In this document: in pieces, positions 7,666-15,537 of the stretch | How positions within the stretch are numbered: position 1 is the stretch's first letter | How the letters are laid out: every line of letters starts with the position of its first letter | Source of the DNA: Spirochaetaceae bacterium | GTDB taxonomy: Bacteria > Spirochaetota > Spirochaetia > SZUA-6 > Bin103 | Reading direction: 5' to 3' | NCBI GenBank assembly: GCA_028820215.1 | Contig: JAPPKD010000341.1 | Location: forward strand, 1 to 21,622 | Length of the DNA stretch: 21,622 nt | Notes under the pieces: generated by a model | What the model was told of the DNA's origin: nothing | The model's database searches: none | The model's input: the letters and a program-made list of their open reading frames with translations, nothing else | Translations under genes and position numbers: made by a program

Positions 7666-7695
7666 TTGACACCGGTCCGGCGCGACACCCACACT
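7666..7695 (+). promoter_or_regulatory. candidate sigma-70 promoter for the rightward transporter operon
   Basis: A perfect -35 hexamer TTGACA (7666-7671) is followed after 18 bp by CACACT (7690-7695), a poor -10 with three of six consensus bases. It lies 34 bp upstream of the GTG start at 7730. CGGTCCGG repeats lie on both sides of the -35 and could bind a regulator. Only the -35 is convincing. Confidence 0.3.
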
Positions 7696-7729
7696 CTGCC
7701 TCTCCGGATGCCCACGGCATGAGGTTGAG

Positions 7730-8686
7730 GTGAGCGCGCAACCGACCACCACGGAGGCCAGGCCGGCCGTCACCGGGGTAAAGCCGTCGCTCATCTCCCT
7801 CATCCGCCGTGATCGGGCATGGATCATCATGATGATCCTGCCGATGCTGTACTTCGCGCTGTTCCGCTATCTGCCGCTGTACGGCATGGTGATCGCGTTC
7901 AAGGACTACTCGGTCGGGCGCGGCATCTTGGGCAGCGAGTGGGTGGGGCTGAAGTGGTTCCTGCAGTTCTTCAACTCCATCTATTTCTGGCGCCTGGTGC
8001 GCAACACCTTTCTCATCAGCTTCTACATGATGCTGTTCGGCTTCCCGGTGCCGATCCTGTTCGCCCTGTGCCTGAACGAGGTGCGTTCGGTCGGCTTCCG
8101 CCGCACCGTGCAGACGGTCAGCTATCTGCCCTACTTCATCTCGGTGGTGGTCGTCGTCGGCATCATGGTGAATTTCGTCTCCATCAACGGCGGCATCATC
8201 AACGTCATCATCGCCCGCCTGGGCGGCACGCCGGTCAACTTCATGAACGAGGTGGGCTGGTTCCGGCCGATGTACGTGCTCTCCGAGATCTGGCAGGACT
8301 TCGGCTTCGGCTCCATCATCTACCTGGCGGCGATCGCCGGAATCGACGAGGAGCTGTACGACGCGGCCGAGGTCGACGGCTGCTCGCGCTGGCAACGCAT
8401 CCGCTACGTCACCTTGCCGGGGATCAGCGCCACCATCATCATCCTGCTCATCCTGCGCTCCGGGCGCATGTTCACGGTCGGCTTCGAGAAGATCCTGCTC
8501 ATGTATTCCGGTGTAACGTACGAGGTGGCCGACGTAATATCCACCTACGTGTACCGGCGCGGCATCCTCTCCGGCGAATACAGCTTCGGAGCCGCGGTCG
8601 GCCTGTTCGACTCGGTCATCAACGTGGCGTTCCTGCTCCTGTTCAATCACATCGCCCGCAAGCTGTCCGACACCTCGCTCTGGTGA
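7730..8686 (+). CDS. LplB-type carbohydrate ABC transporter permease
   Basis: A 318-residue membrane protein of the LplB/YteP branch. The first helix is WIIMMILPMLYFALFRYLPL, followed by the family hallmark YGMVIAFKDYSVGRGILGS. The EAA loop is ELYDAAEVDGCSRWQRIRYV followed by TLPGISATI. The end (SDTSLW) is the typical tail of this branch. In the cell it pairs with the LplC-type permease encoded 15 bp downstream and receives ligand from the binding protein encoded third. The start is GTG at 7730 with GAGG five bases upstream; a four-codon ATG frame overlaps it and is probably coincidental. The gene is GC-rich, unlike the leftward transporter. Homologues import rhamnogalacturonan- or other polysaccharide-derived oligosaccharides, but the substrate cannot be told here. 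Confidence 0.94.
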   Translation: MSAQPTTTEARPAVTGVKPSLISLIRRDRAWIIMMILPMLYFALFRYLPLYGMVIAFKDYSVGRGILGSEWVGLKWFLQFFNSIYFWRLVRNTFLISFYMMLFGFPVPILFALCLNEVRSVGFRRTVQTVSYLPYFISVVVVVGIMVNFVSINGGIINVIIARLGGTPVNFMNEVGWFRPMYVLSEIWQDFGFGSIIYLAAIAGIDEELYDAAEVDGCSRWQRIRYVTLPGISATIIILLILRSGRMFTVGFEKILLMYSGVTYEVADVISTYVYRRGILSGEYSFGAAVGLFDSVINVAFLLLFNHIARKLSDTSLW

Positions 8687-8701
8687 CCGGCTAGAGGCCC
8701 G

Positions 8702-9598
8702 ATGACCGCGACGACGTTCCGCAGGAGCGCAGGGGACCGGGGGTTCGACCTTGCCGTGCACGTGATCGTGGTGGCCGCCTTCGTCGTGACGCTCTATCCG
8801 TTCCTGTACGTCGTCAGCATGTCGTTGAGCGATACCGACGCGGTGCTGCGCGACGAGGTGTGGCTGCTCCCGAAGGGACTGGAGATCGACGCGTACCGGG
8901 CGGTGCTCATGGACGACCGCATCTGGCGCAGCTACTACAACACGATCTGGTACACGGCCGTGGGCACGCTGTTCAACCTGGTGTTCACGGTGATGGCCGC
9001 CTATCCGCTGTCCAAGCGGAAGTTCTTCGCGCGCAACTTCTTCATGGTCGCGATCATGGTGACGTTCCTCTTCCAGGGGGGCATCATCCCGACCTTCATC
9101 ATCGTCGCCAGGCTCGGCCTCTATGGCTCGCGCTGGGCGATGGTGTTCCCGGCGCTGATCTCCGTGTACTACCTGGTCATCTGCCGGACGTTCTTCCAGC
9201 AGCTCCCCGAGGACCTGTTCGAGTGCGCGCGCCTGGAGGGAGCCGAGGAGTGGCGCATCGTGTGGAAGATCGTCCTGCCGCTGTCGCAGCCGATCGTCGC
9301 CGTGCTGGCGCTGTTCTACGGCATCCAGCACTGGAACAGCTTCTTCCCGGCGCTCCTGTATCTGCCGGATGCCGACTTGCATCCGATCCAGATCTACCTG
9401 CGGCGGGTGGTGGTCATGTCGCGGCTGGAGACGCTGCTGCAGCACGCGGATACCGGCGACTTCGAGGAGGGCGTGCTGGCCATGATCAAGGTCAAGTACG
9501 CCGTGATCGTCGTGGCCATCGCGCCGATCGTCATGCTGTACCCGTTCCTGCAGCGCTACTTCGTGAAGGGCGTCATGATCGGGGCACTCAAGGGATGA
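8702..9598 (+). CDS. LplC/YtcP-type carbohydrate ABC transporter permease
   Basis: A 298-residue partner permease. An N-terminal helix (HVIVVAAFVVTLYPFLYVVS) is followed by the branch signature SMSLSDTDAV. The EAA loop DLFECARLEGAEEWRIVWKI is followed by VLPLSQPIVAVLALF. The tail YPFLQRYFVKGVMIGALKG is near-identical to that of the truncated copy at 100-360, which shows that at least two LplC-type genes existed in this neighbourhood. The ATG at 8702 has AGAGG five bases upstream. It is the middle gene of the rightward operon and has full family length. The EAA loop has the conserved glycine needed for ATPase docking, but no ATPase gene is in the window. Confidence 0.94.
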   Translation: MTATTFRRSAGDRGFDLAVHVIVVAAFVVTLYPFLYVVSMSLSDTDAVLRDEVWLLPKGLEIDAYRAVLMDDRIWRSYYNTIWYTAVGTLFNLVFTVMAAYPLSKRKFFARNFFMVAIMVTFLFQGGIIPTFIIVARLGLYGSRWAMVFPALISVYYLVICRTFFQQLPEDLFECARLEGAEEWRIVWKIVLPLSQPIVAVLALFYGIQHWNSFFPALLYLPDADLHPIQIYLRRVVVMSRLETLLQHADTGDFEEGVLAMIKVKYAVIVVAIAPIVMLYPFLQRYFVKGVMIGALKG

Positions 9599-9735
9599 CG
9601 GACCGATACGCCCCGCGATGCGCGGATCCATCGAACGCAGACTGAGGAGGTGGCCTATCGCAGCAACCGCAGCCTGATCGTCAACCGACAACGACCTGAC
9701 AAAGCTCACAAGAAACCTGACAAGGAGTCATGCAC

Positions 9736-11310
9736 ATGAAACGCTCGAAACTCTGCATCACCGCGGTCGCGGTGATCGTCCTGATGGGCATCTTCGGGAT
9801 CACCAACGGGTACTCGACGGCGGTGGCCGAGGGCGCGGAGGAGTCACCCTCGATCACCGTCATGGTCAACTCCGGCGCGGCGGCCCACCATCGCCCGGCG
9901 AGCAACGACCTGCCGGCGTACCAGGCGATGGAAGAGAAATCCGGCATCCACGTCGAGTGGAACGTGATCGAAACCTCCAACTACCGCGAGGTGCTGCGCG
10001 CCCGGCTGGCCGCCGGCATCGACCTGCCGGACGTGATCGACCTCCCGAGCGGCATCGGCGACGTCTACGACTACGCGCTCGACGGGCTGGTCATCCCGCT
10101 CAACGACCTGATCGCCGAGTATGCGCCCAACCTCAGCCGCTGGTTCGAGGAGTACCCGCTCCACAAGGCGTCCATGACCAGCCCTGACGGCGAGGTCTAC
10201 GCGGTCAACCACTTCGTGCTGCCGAACACGCTGTCGAAGAACCTCATGCACAACATGCTCTGGCTCGAAGCCGTGGACATGGATACACCGGAGACGACCG
10301 ACGACTTCGTCGAGTTGTTGACCGCCTTCCGCGACGGCGACCCCAACGGCAACGGCGAGCGGGACGAGATTCCGCTGGTTCCGACCGGCAAGAGCGACAT
10401 CAACATCATCGGCAACGCGTTCGGGCTGCATCTGGCGATGTACCTCCCCTACACGGTGACCGACGGCGCCGTCTCCTGGGACTACGAGAGCGACCGCTAC
10501 CGGGAATACCTCGAGTACATGAACCTCCTCTACCGCGAGCAGCTGCTCGACCAGGAGTACCTGACGAACAACAGCGGCACGTCGCTGGAGAAGGTGGGCA
10601 ACGACCAGGCCGGCACGGTGAGCTTCTGGAGCACGTGGGCGTTCGTCTTCAGCCGCACCCATCCTCAGGGAACGCCGGACGGTGAGACGCCGATCTTCAA
10701 CGTCCCGCCGCCGCTGATCGGACCGCACGGCGACCAGTACTTCGAGCGGCGCATCCTGTCGGGAGGCAGAGGCCTGGTCATCACGCGGGACGCCAAGCGG
10801 CCCGACTGGGCCATGCGCTGGATCGACTTCGCGCGCAACGGCGAGGAGGCGATCACCATCCAGAACTGGGGCGTCGAGGGACTCACCTACCGCGTGGTCG
10901 ACGGCAAGAAGGAGTTCATACCGACCGACGAGGACGTATCCCTGAACGAACGGTTGCTGCGGATCGGCGCGGGGCAGCCGCCCTTTCCGCACCTGCAGAT
11001 GAAGCAGGCGTGGATCAACCGTTTCCCCAGCTGGATCTTTCCGCTCGACGAGAAGCTGCAGCACTTCTACATCGAGCCGTTCCCGCCGATCGCCAGCACC
11101 AAGGAGGAGATCGACACCATCAATGCGGTGCGGGGTGACCTGGTCACCTACTACAACGAGATGAAGGACAAGTTCATCGTCGGCCAGGAGTCGATCGACG
11201 AGAAGTGGGACGAGTACCTGCAGACCGTCGCAAAGCTGGGCAGCGACCAGTTCGTGCAGGTCTACCAGCAGAAGTGGGACCGCTACCTGGACATCGTCGG
11301 AGGCAACTGA
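9736..11310 (+). CDS. LplA-like extracellular sugar-binding protein
   Basis: A large (about 524 residues) periplasmic receptor for the LplB/LplC pair. The signal peptide is KRSKLCITAVAVIVLMGIFG with cleavage near NGYSTAVAEG; there is no lipobox cysteine at the cleavage site. The mature part begins SITVMVNSGAAAHH and shows family features: YREVLRARLAAGIDLPDVI, an EF-type loop (DGDPNGNGERDEIPLV), and PDWAMRWIDFARNGEEAI toward the C-terminus. Two ATGs are possible. The one at 9736 is preferred, because AAGGAG is eight bases upstream of it but only two bases from the ATG at 9730. The gap of about 130 bp after the permease gene holds a small in-frame leader-like frame. A strong terminator follows the stop. 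It is more GC-rich than the receptor of the leftward operon and of a different subfamily, so the two systems probably have different ligands. Confidence 0.92.
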   Translation: MKRSKLCITAVAVIVLMGIFGITNGYSTAVAEGAEESPSITVMVNSGAAAHHRPASNDLPAYQAMEEKSGIHVEWNVIETSNYREVLRARLAAGIDLPDVIDLPSGIGDVYDYALDGLVIPLNDLIAEYAPNLSRWFEEYPLHKASMTSPDGEVYAVNHFVLPNTLSKNLMHNMLWLEAVDMDTPETTDDFVELLTAFRDGDPNGNGERDEIPLVPTGKSDINIIGNAFGLHLAMYLPYTVTDGAVSWDYESDRYREYLEYMNLLYREQLLDQEYLTNNSGTSLEKVGNDQAGTVSFWSTWAFVFSRTHPQGTPDGETPIFNVPPPLIGPHGDQYFERRILSGGRGLVITRDAKRPDWAMRWIDFARNGEEAITIQNWGVEGLTYRVVDGKKEFIPTDEDVSLNERLLRIGAGQPPFPHLQMKQAWINRFPSWIFPLDEKLQHFYIEPFPPIASTKEEIDTINAVRGDLVTYYNEMKDKFIVGQESIDEKWDEYLQTVAKLGSDQFVQVYQQKWDRYLDIVGGN

Positions 11311-11323
11311 CCCTCCCTTCCCG

Positions 11324-11361
11324 CGCGGCGGCGCCATCGCCGGCGCCGCCGCGTGCCTTTT
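11324..11361 (+). terminator. rho-independent terminator of the rightward transporter operon
   Basis: A perfect 12-bp stem (CGCGGCGGCGCC with GGCGCCGCCGCG) around the loop ATCGCC is followed by TGCCTTTTG. It begins 14 bp after the binding-protein stop codon. The T-run is short but the stem is very stable. It also lies downstream of the convergent PHP gene, but it has no T-run on that strand. Confidence 0.82.
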
Positions 11362-11412
11362 GAGGTCGCCGAATGCTGCAGCCGGCGACCGCCGAGCCCG
11401 TGGCGCCGCCGG

Positions 11413-12375
11413 TCAGCCGGCGGCGCCCAGCCCGGTCAGGTCGATCGGGTTGCTCCATGCCTTGCGGCCGTGCACGTCGAGCACCTCCACGCGCACCCAG
11501 TCGGACTCGCGCAGGTGCAGCACGGCGTGCTCGAAGGGATGCGCCGCATCGGTCGGGCCAAGCGGGTAGTCGACGCCGCGCTGGCTGCAGACCGCCGTCA
11601 CCCGCAGCGCCGGCGAGCAGGTCACCTCCAGGCGATAGGGCCAATCGGCCGACTCCGGCTGCGCCGGCCGGGTGAGCTGCAGCGAGCGGATCTCCGGCCC
11701 CGTGGTGCAGTACGACGCGCCGCGTTCGAGCGCGGCGACGATCGCCTGCGGCGAGCGGTCGGCCGCGCGCACCATCGTCCATCCCTGGAACAGGTCGTCG
11801 CCGTGCGCGGGGCTGCCGTGGCAGTCGTCGTTGGCGATCGCCGGCAGCGGGTGGCCGGCGTGGTCCATCCAGTCGTCCCAGATCACCCCGGCCTCGCCCC
11901 GGCCCATGCGCTGGCAGATCGTGTTGAACACCTCGATGCCGGCCAGCCCGGTCAGCGGCACGACGTCGCGGCGGACGTTGATGCCGCTCCAGTGCGGGTG
12001 CGCCAGCCACACCGAGCCGCCCTGCTCGCGCACCGCGTCGATGACGTGCTGCGGCGGCATGCGCTGAGCGTCCACGTCGTCGGTCATGTTGTAGGCCAGC
12101 AGGTGGTACGTCTGCCCCCCGAACGGGTTGTCCGGATGGATCTCGGCGCCCTGGACCAGCGTCATCCCCTCCGGGACCGGCACGCTGTTCACGCGGGTGA
12201 TGCGGTGGTGGTCGGACAGGCACAGGAAGTCGTAGCCGCGCTCCCGGTACTGGGCGACGCGGGGGCCGGGCTCGACGTGCCCGTCCGACTCGGTGGTGTG
12301 GGCGTGCAGGTTGCCCTTCAGCCAGACGCCGGAAGCGTCCGGTCCGAAGGGATCGATCAGGGACGGTGAAGACAT
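11413..12375 (-). CDS. PHP-domain metallophosphoesterase-like protein
   Basis: A 320-residue protein with the four PHP motifs: NLHAHTTESDG (H24, H26), SDHHRI (D55, H56, H57), GAEIHP (E78, H80), LAHPHW (H126, H128) and NDDCHG (D184, H186). These ligands form a multinuclear metal site that hydrolyses phosphoesters. The C-terminal ~100 residues are a beta-rich extension (SLQLTRPAQPESADWPYRLE onward) often seen in environmental PHP proteins of unknown substrate. The frame stays open much further upstream, but the real start is the ATG at 12375: AGAGGAG lies nine bases ahead of it, and the residues before it mirror the opposite-strand gene. It is divergent from the DUF350 gene, and no operon partner is seen. 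A role in polysaccharide or nucleotide metabolism is possible but not shown. Confidence 0.88.
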   Translation of the reverse strand: MSSPSLIDPFGPDASGVWLKGNLHAHTTESDGHVEPGPRVAQYRERGYDFLCLSDHHRITRVNSVPVPEGMTLVQGAEIHPDNPFGGQTYHLLAYNMTDDVDAQRMPPQHVIDAVREQGGSVWLAHPHWSGINVRRDVVPLTGLAGIEVFNTICQRMGRGEAGVIWDDWMDHAGHPLPAIANDDCHGSPAHGDDLFQGWTMVRAADRSPQAIVAALERGASYCTTGPEIRSLQLTRPAQPESADWPYRLEVTCSPALRVTAVCSQRGVDYPLGPTDAAHPFEHAVLHLRESDWVRVEVLDVHGRKAWSNPIDLTGLGAAG

Positions 12376-12399
12376 GTTGTGCAACTCCTCTGCGGCCTC

Positions 12400-12429
12400 A
12401 TTATCCTTTCCGTGGGCGACCGGCGCCAG
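12400..12429 (-). promoter_or_regulatory. candidate promoter of the PHP gene
   Basis: On the minus strand a -10-like GATAAT (12400-12405) matches five of six consensus bases and lies 24 bp from the ATG. A weak -35-like CTGGCG sits 18 bp further upstream. The 87-bp gap to the divergent DUF350 gene holds nothing else recognisable except the GGGGAGGGG ribosome-binding site of that gene. Confidence 0.35.
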
Positions 12430-12462
12430 ACGCACCGCTGCGCCACGCCACGGGGAGGGGAA

Positions 12463-12696
12463 ATGAGCCTGTTCGACTTTCAGGTCGTCCTGCTGAACCT
12501 GCTGTACGCCGTGATCGGCGGCAGCGGAGCGATCCTGTTCATGTACCTGGGCTTCAAGGTGCTGGACCACGTCACGCGGTTCGACACCAACGATCATCTC
12601 GCCAAGGGCAACATGGCGGTCGGGGTCGTGGTCGCCGGCATGTTCGTCGGCATCGGCGTCGCCGTCGGGCTGGTGATCGGCCTGGGGCTGAACTGA
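12463..12696 (+). CDS. small DUF350-family membrane protein
   Basis: A 77-residue protein with two hydrophobic helices: VVLLNLLYAVIGGSGAILFM and, after a charged turn, MAVGVVVAGMFVGIGVAVGL. The turn RFDTNDHLAKGN between the helices is typical of DUF350. Many family members carry two copies of this unit; here only one is present, so it probably acts as a homodimer in the inner membrane. The function is unknown. The ATG at 12463 has a very strong GGGGAGGGG two bases upstream. The longer open frame that begins at 12379 is rejected because it starts inside the 5' leader of the divergent PHP gene. It is the first of three closely spaced plus-strand genes (DUF350, transglycosylase, MFS). Confidence 0.8.
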   Translation: MSLFDFQVVLLNLLYAVIGGSGAILFMYLGFKVLDHVTRFDTNDHLAKGNMAVGVVVAGMFVGIGVAVGLVIGLGLN

Positions 12697-12709
12697 CGAC
12701 GCGATCGGC

Positions 12710-13360
12710 ATGCGCGCCATGCGGCTGCTGACCGCGATCGTCGCGCTCGCCCTGGCGGGGTTCGCCGCCTTGCTGGTCTGGCACACTTCGATGCCGGGCG
12801 AACCGCCAGCCGCCACCGAGCCGGCCCCGGCCCCCGGCGAACCTCCGGCCGCCCAGCCGCGCGGCCGGTTGCCGGTCGAGGACGAGCAGTGGACGGCGCG
12901 CTTCGACGATCACTTCCGCAAGTACTCGAAGCGGTTCTTCAGCGTCGCGTTCGACTGGCGCTGGTTCAAGGCGCAGGGAATCACCGAGTCGGGCCTGCGC
13001 GTGGACGCCACGAGCTGGGTGGGCGCCCGCGGGATCATGCAGATCATGCCGGCCACGTTCCAGGAGATCGCGGAGCTGTCGTCGCTGCCCCTCAGCGACA
13101 CCGAGGATCCGGCCCAGAACATCGCCGCCGGCGTGTTCTACGACCGCCGCCTGTACGACCTCTGGGACGACATCCCCGACCGCCGGCAGCGCCTGGCATT
13201 CGCCTTCGCCAGCTACAATGGCGGCCGCAGCCGCACCCTGCGGGCGCAGGACCGGTGTCCGTCCGAGTGCGCGCAGTGGACGAACGTCCAGGCGTACGTG
13301 CCCGAGGAGACCCGCAACTACGTGGTGAAGATCATGCGCCTGATGGCGGCCGACCTGTAG
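12710..13360 (+). CDS. lytic transglycosylase (SLT domain)
   Basis: A 216-residue envelope enzyme that cleaves peptidoglycan between MurNAc and GlcNAc. A short N-terminal signal or anchor helix (LLTAIVALALAGFAALLVW) is followed by a Pro/Ala-rich linker (27-55) and the catalytic domain. In that domain ITESGLRVDATSWVGARGIM carries the catalytic glutamate E93 and the following serine, then QIMPATFQEI and FASYNGG (166-172). All diagnostic SLT motifs are complete. The start is ATG 12710 or 12719; neither has a strong ribosome-binding site, and the upstream DUF350 gene ends 13 bp before, so coupling is likely. Its proximity to a small membrane protein hints at a wall-remodelling function at a defined site, but nothing more specific can be said. 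Confidence 0.9.
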   Translation: MRAMRLLTAIVALALAGFAALLVWHTSMPGEPPAATEPAPAPGEPPAAQPRGRLPVEDEQWTARFDDHFRKYSKRFFSVAFDWRWFKAQGITESGLRVDATSWVGARGIMQIMPATFQEIAELSSLPLSDTEDPAQNIAAGVFYDRRLYDLWDDIPDRRQRLAFAFASYNGGRSRTLRAQDRCPSECAQWTNVQAYVPEETRNYVVKIMRLMAADL

Positions 13361-13390
13361 CACCGCTTGGGCCGCGTCCGGAGGACCCGC

Positions 13391-14587
13391 ATGCCACGCG
13401 ATCGAGTGGAATTCCTCTTCCTGAACGCCGGGCACTTCCTCGACCACCTCTTCATGCTGATCTTCGCGACGGTCGCGGCGGTACGGCTTGCCGAGGAGTG
13501 GGGGATGAGCTACGCGGCGCTCATCCCCTACGCCACGCCCGGCTTCGTCGCGTTCGGAGTCGGCGCGATCGCGGCCGGCTGGATCGCGGACAAGTGGAGC
13601 CGGGAAGGCATGATGGTCGTCTTCTTCGTCGGCATCGGGGCGAGCTCGATCGCCACGGGGCTGGCGGACACGCCGCTGCAGATCGCGTTCGGACTGCTCG
13701 CGATCGGGACATTCGCCGCGATCTACCACCCCGTCGGGATTGCGATGGTCGTGCAGGGGCGCCGGAAGACCGGCGTCCCGCTCGCGATCAACGGCGTGGC
13801 CGGCAACCTGGGCGTCGCCGCGGCGGCGCTGATCGCAGGCGTTCTCGTCGACACCGGGGGCTGGCGCAGTGCATTCGTCCTGCCCGGCGCCGCCACCGTC
13901 GGCCTCGGCGTCGCCTACGCGGTGTTCGTATGGACGGGTCGGCACCGCCCGGCCGCCGGCGGCGCGAGCCGTCCGGCCGTCGAGACGGCGCAGTCCGGCG
14001 CCTCGTCGATCGAACGCGGAGTGTTCCTGCGCATCCTCGCGATCATCATGGTCACGACCGCGATCGGCGGTTTGATCTTCCAGAGCACGACGTTCGCGCT
14101 TCCGAAGATCCTCGACGAACGCCTCGGCGAGCTGGCCGGCTCGGCGACGGCGGTCGGCGCCTATGCGTCTCTGACCTTCGCGGTCGCGGCTTTCGCGCAG
14201 CTCGTGGTCGGGTACCTCGTGGACCGCCACCCGGTGCGCACCGTGTTCGCCGTCGTCGCCGGCCTGCAGGCGGTGCTCTTCGCGCTCATGTACCGGCTCA
14301 CCGGCGTTGCCGCTCTGCTCGCCGCCGTCGCCTTCATGCTCGCCGTCTTCGGCCAGATCCCGATCAACGACGTCCTGGTGGGCAGGATCACGAGGAGCGG
14401 CTGGCGCAGCCGGGTCTACTCCCTCAGGTACATCGTGACCTTCTCGGTCATGGCCACGACCCTCCCCGTCATCGCGGGCATCCACGCGAGCTGGGGTTTC
14501 GGCGCGCTGTTCGTGGTGATGGCGATCGCGGCGGGCGCGATCTTCACCGCCGCCCTGATGCTGCCGCGCATCGCTGCGAATGCGTAG
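13391..14587 (+). CDS. MFS transporter, fosmidomycin-resistance-like
   Basis: A 398-residue polytopic membrane protein with about 12 hydrophobic segments in two halves of six. The N-terminal half has GHFLDHLFMLIFATVAAV, the loop GWIADKWSREGMM (the MFS signature between helices 2 and 3) and FAAIYHPVGIAMV, which resembles the I/F-F/Y-H-P-x-G element of the Fsr group. A Pro/Ala/Ser-rich linker (about 190-212) joins the halves. The ATG at 13391 is chosen because GGAGG lies six bases ahead; an earlier TTG at 13367 has no such site. It is likely an efflux or small-solute carrier of the inner membrane; the substrate is unknown. It follows the transglycosylase by 30 bp. The family assignment is firm; the Fsr-like placing is tentative. 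Confidence 0.88.
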   Translation: MPRDRVEFLFLNAGHFLDHLFMLIFATVAAVRLAEEWGMSYAALIPYATPGFVAFGVGAIAAGWIADKWSREGMMVVFFVGIGASSIATGLADTPLQIAFGLLAIGTFAAIYHPVGIAMVVQGRRKTGVPLAINGVAGNLGVAAAALIAGVLVDTGGWRSAFVLPGAATVGLGVAYAVFVWTGRHRPAAGGASRPAVETAQSGASSIERGVFLRILAIIMVTTAIGGLIFQSTTFALPKILDERLGELAGSATAVGAYASLTFAVAAFAQLVVGYLVDRHPVRTVFAVVAGLQAVLFALMYRLTGVAALLAAVAFMLAVFGQIPINDVLVGRITRSGWRSRVYSLRYIVTFSVMATTLPVIAGIHASWGFGALFVVMAIAAGAIFTAALMLPRIAANA

Positions 14588-14663
14588 CGCCCGCGTCCGG
14601 CGCTGCAGCGATCCCGCCCCGCGCCGTCATCGGCGGCTGACCGGCCCGCGATCGCCCTACCAC

Positions 14664-14750
14664 CTGGCTTATCAGCCCGCAGTGGTTGCCGGCGTCGGCC
14701 AGCAGCCGAGTGACCACCAGCTCGTCGGCCGGGATGGTCTGCCCGGTCCG
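14664..14750 (-). pseudogene. probable sulfatase N-terminal fragment
   Basis: In the 184-bp gap between the MFS and epimerase genes the minus strand reads RTGQTIPADELVVTRLLADA followed by GNHCGLISQ. This resembles the sulfatase stretch in which an 'N-G-Q-T-I-P' turn and 'E-L-x-L-T/A-x-L-L-x-D-A-G-Y-x-x-G-L-I-G-K' follow the catalytic Cys/Ser. The conserved Tyr and the Gly-Lys after GLI are changed, and HGV, which normally precedes the turn, is found one frame away just upstream. About 29 codons remain. The fragment is dead. The identification rests on a short motif and could be wrong. Confidence 0.4.
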
Positions 14751-14771
14751 ACGCCGTGGTACAACACCTGC

Positions 14772-15527
14772 ATGTCCCCGCCACGTCACGTCCTGATCAC
14801 CGGCATGAGCGGCCTGATCGGCGGACTGGTCGGCCGCTCGCTGTCGTCGCGCTGCACGGTCCGCGCCCTCAACCGCTCCCCGGTCGACGGCGTCGACACC
14901 GTCCGCGCCGACCTCAACGATCTCGAGGCGATCCGGCCCGCGTTCGACGGCATCGACACGGTCGTGCACCTGGCCGCCTATCTCGGCGACGATCCGTCCG
15001 GACATCTGTCCACCAACATCACCGGCACCTACCACGTATTCGAGGCGGCCCGCGCCGCCGGAGTCCGCCGCGTCGTGTACGCCAGCTCCGGCGCGGCCAT
15101 AACGGGATACGAGGCGGACGAGCCGTACCGGGCCATGGTCGAGGCGCGCTGGGACGACGTGCCGTCCGACCCGCCGGCAGTCACCACCGACCATCCGGTG
15201 CGCCCCAACGGCCTCTATGCCGCGACCAAGGTGTTCGGCGAGGCATTGGCCCGCCACTACGCCGACGCGTACGGCCTGTCGATGATCTGCCTGCGCATCG
15301 GCCGCGTGCGGCACGGCGACAAACCTCAAGGCCCGCGGGAGGCGGCCGTCTACCTCAGCCACCGCGACGCCGTGCAGGCGGTCGAGCGCTGCATCGACGC
15401 CCCCGACGACCTGCGCTTCGCGATCCTGTTCGCCGTCTCCGCCAACCGCGGCCGCTACCGCGACCTGGAGCACGCGCGCCGCACCATCGGCTTCGTCCCG
15501 CAGGACGGCGCCGACTGGCCTCTGTAG
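14772..15527 (+). CDS. NAD-dependent epimerase/dehydratase (extended SDR)
   Basis: A 251-residue Rossmann-fold enzyme. The dinucleotide motif T-G-x-x-G-x-x-G is complete (ITGMSGLIG, T10 to G17). D47 and N49 follow in the second acidic strand, and VVHLAAYLGD is the loop under the cofactor. VVYASSGA supplies the catalytic serine, and Y149-x3-K153 (LYAATK) is the catalytic pair. It probably oxidises, epimerises or dehydrates a sugar or sugar acid. The length is short for a nucleotide-sugar epimerase (about 310) but usual for the uronate-dehydrogenase-like group. The start at 14772 lacks a clear ribosome-binding site; longer frames upstream contain the sulfatase debris and are rejected. It converges on the dioxygenase gene, only 10 bp away, and no terminator is seen between them. 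Confidence 0.87.
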   Translation: MSPPRHVLITGMSGLIGGLVGRSLSSRCTVRALNRSPVDGVDTVRADLNDLEAIRPAFDGIDTVVHLAAYLGDDPSGHLSTNITGTYHVFEAARAAGVRRVVYASSGAAITGYEADEPYRAMVEARWDDVPSDPPAVTTDHPVRPNGLYAATKVFGEALARHYADAYGLSMICLRIGRVRHGDKPQGPREAAVYLSHRDAVQAVERCIDAPDDLRFAILFAVSANRGRYRDLEHARRTIGFVPQDGADWPL

Positions 15528-15537
15528 CGGGGGCGCC

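Larger units (their letters stand above)
7407..7729. other. divergent intergenic region between two sugar-transport operons
   Basis: 323 bp carry the control region of both transporter operons and no credible gene. Visible elements: the AAGGAG for the leftward operon, an inverted repeat (GCTTGCC at 7433-7439 and GGCAAGC at 7456-7462), a TTGACA at 7666-7671, and two copies of CGGTCCGG at 7643-7650 and 7673-7680 flanking it. No regulator gene is adjacent. Everything else in the stretch is featureless by eye. Confidence 0.55.

Noticed and set aside
7562..9709. 715-codon open frame on the minus strand opposite both LplB and LplC genes
   Set aside because: The translation is Asp/His/Arg/Gln-rich with no domain. 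It is the typical antisense shadow of GC-rich membrane-protein genes, and the opposite strand has clear permease motifs.
9844..11337. 497-codon minus-strand frame opposite the LplA-like gene
   Set aside because: Val/Asp/Arg/His-rich antisense shadow. The plus strand has a signal peptide and receptor motifs.
12376..12816. N-terminal extension of the PHP protein to 12816
   Set aside because: The added residues are the reverse reading of DUF350 and transglycosylase sequence. A good ribosome-binding site precedes the ATG at 12375.
12572..14485. 637-codon minus-strand frame across the transglycosylase and MFS genes
   Set aside because: Low-complexity charged composition with no recognisable motif. 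The plus strand has complete catalytic and membrane signatures.
14586..14604. Small hairpin (AGCGCC/GGCGCT) after the MFS gene considered as terminator
   Set aside because: Six-base stem without a T-run. Expected by chance in DNA of this composition.
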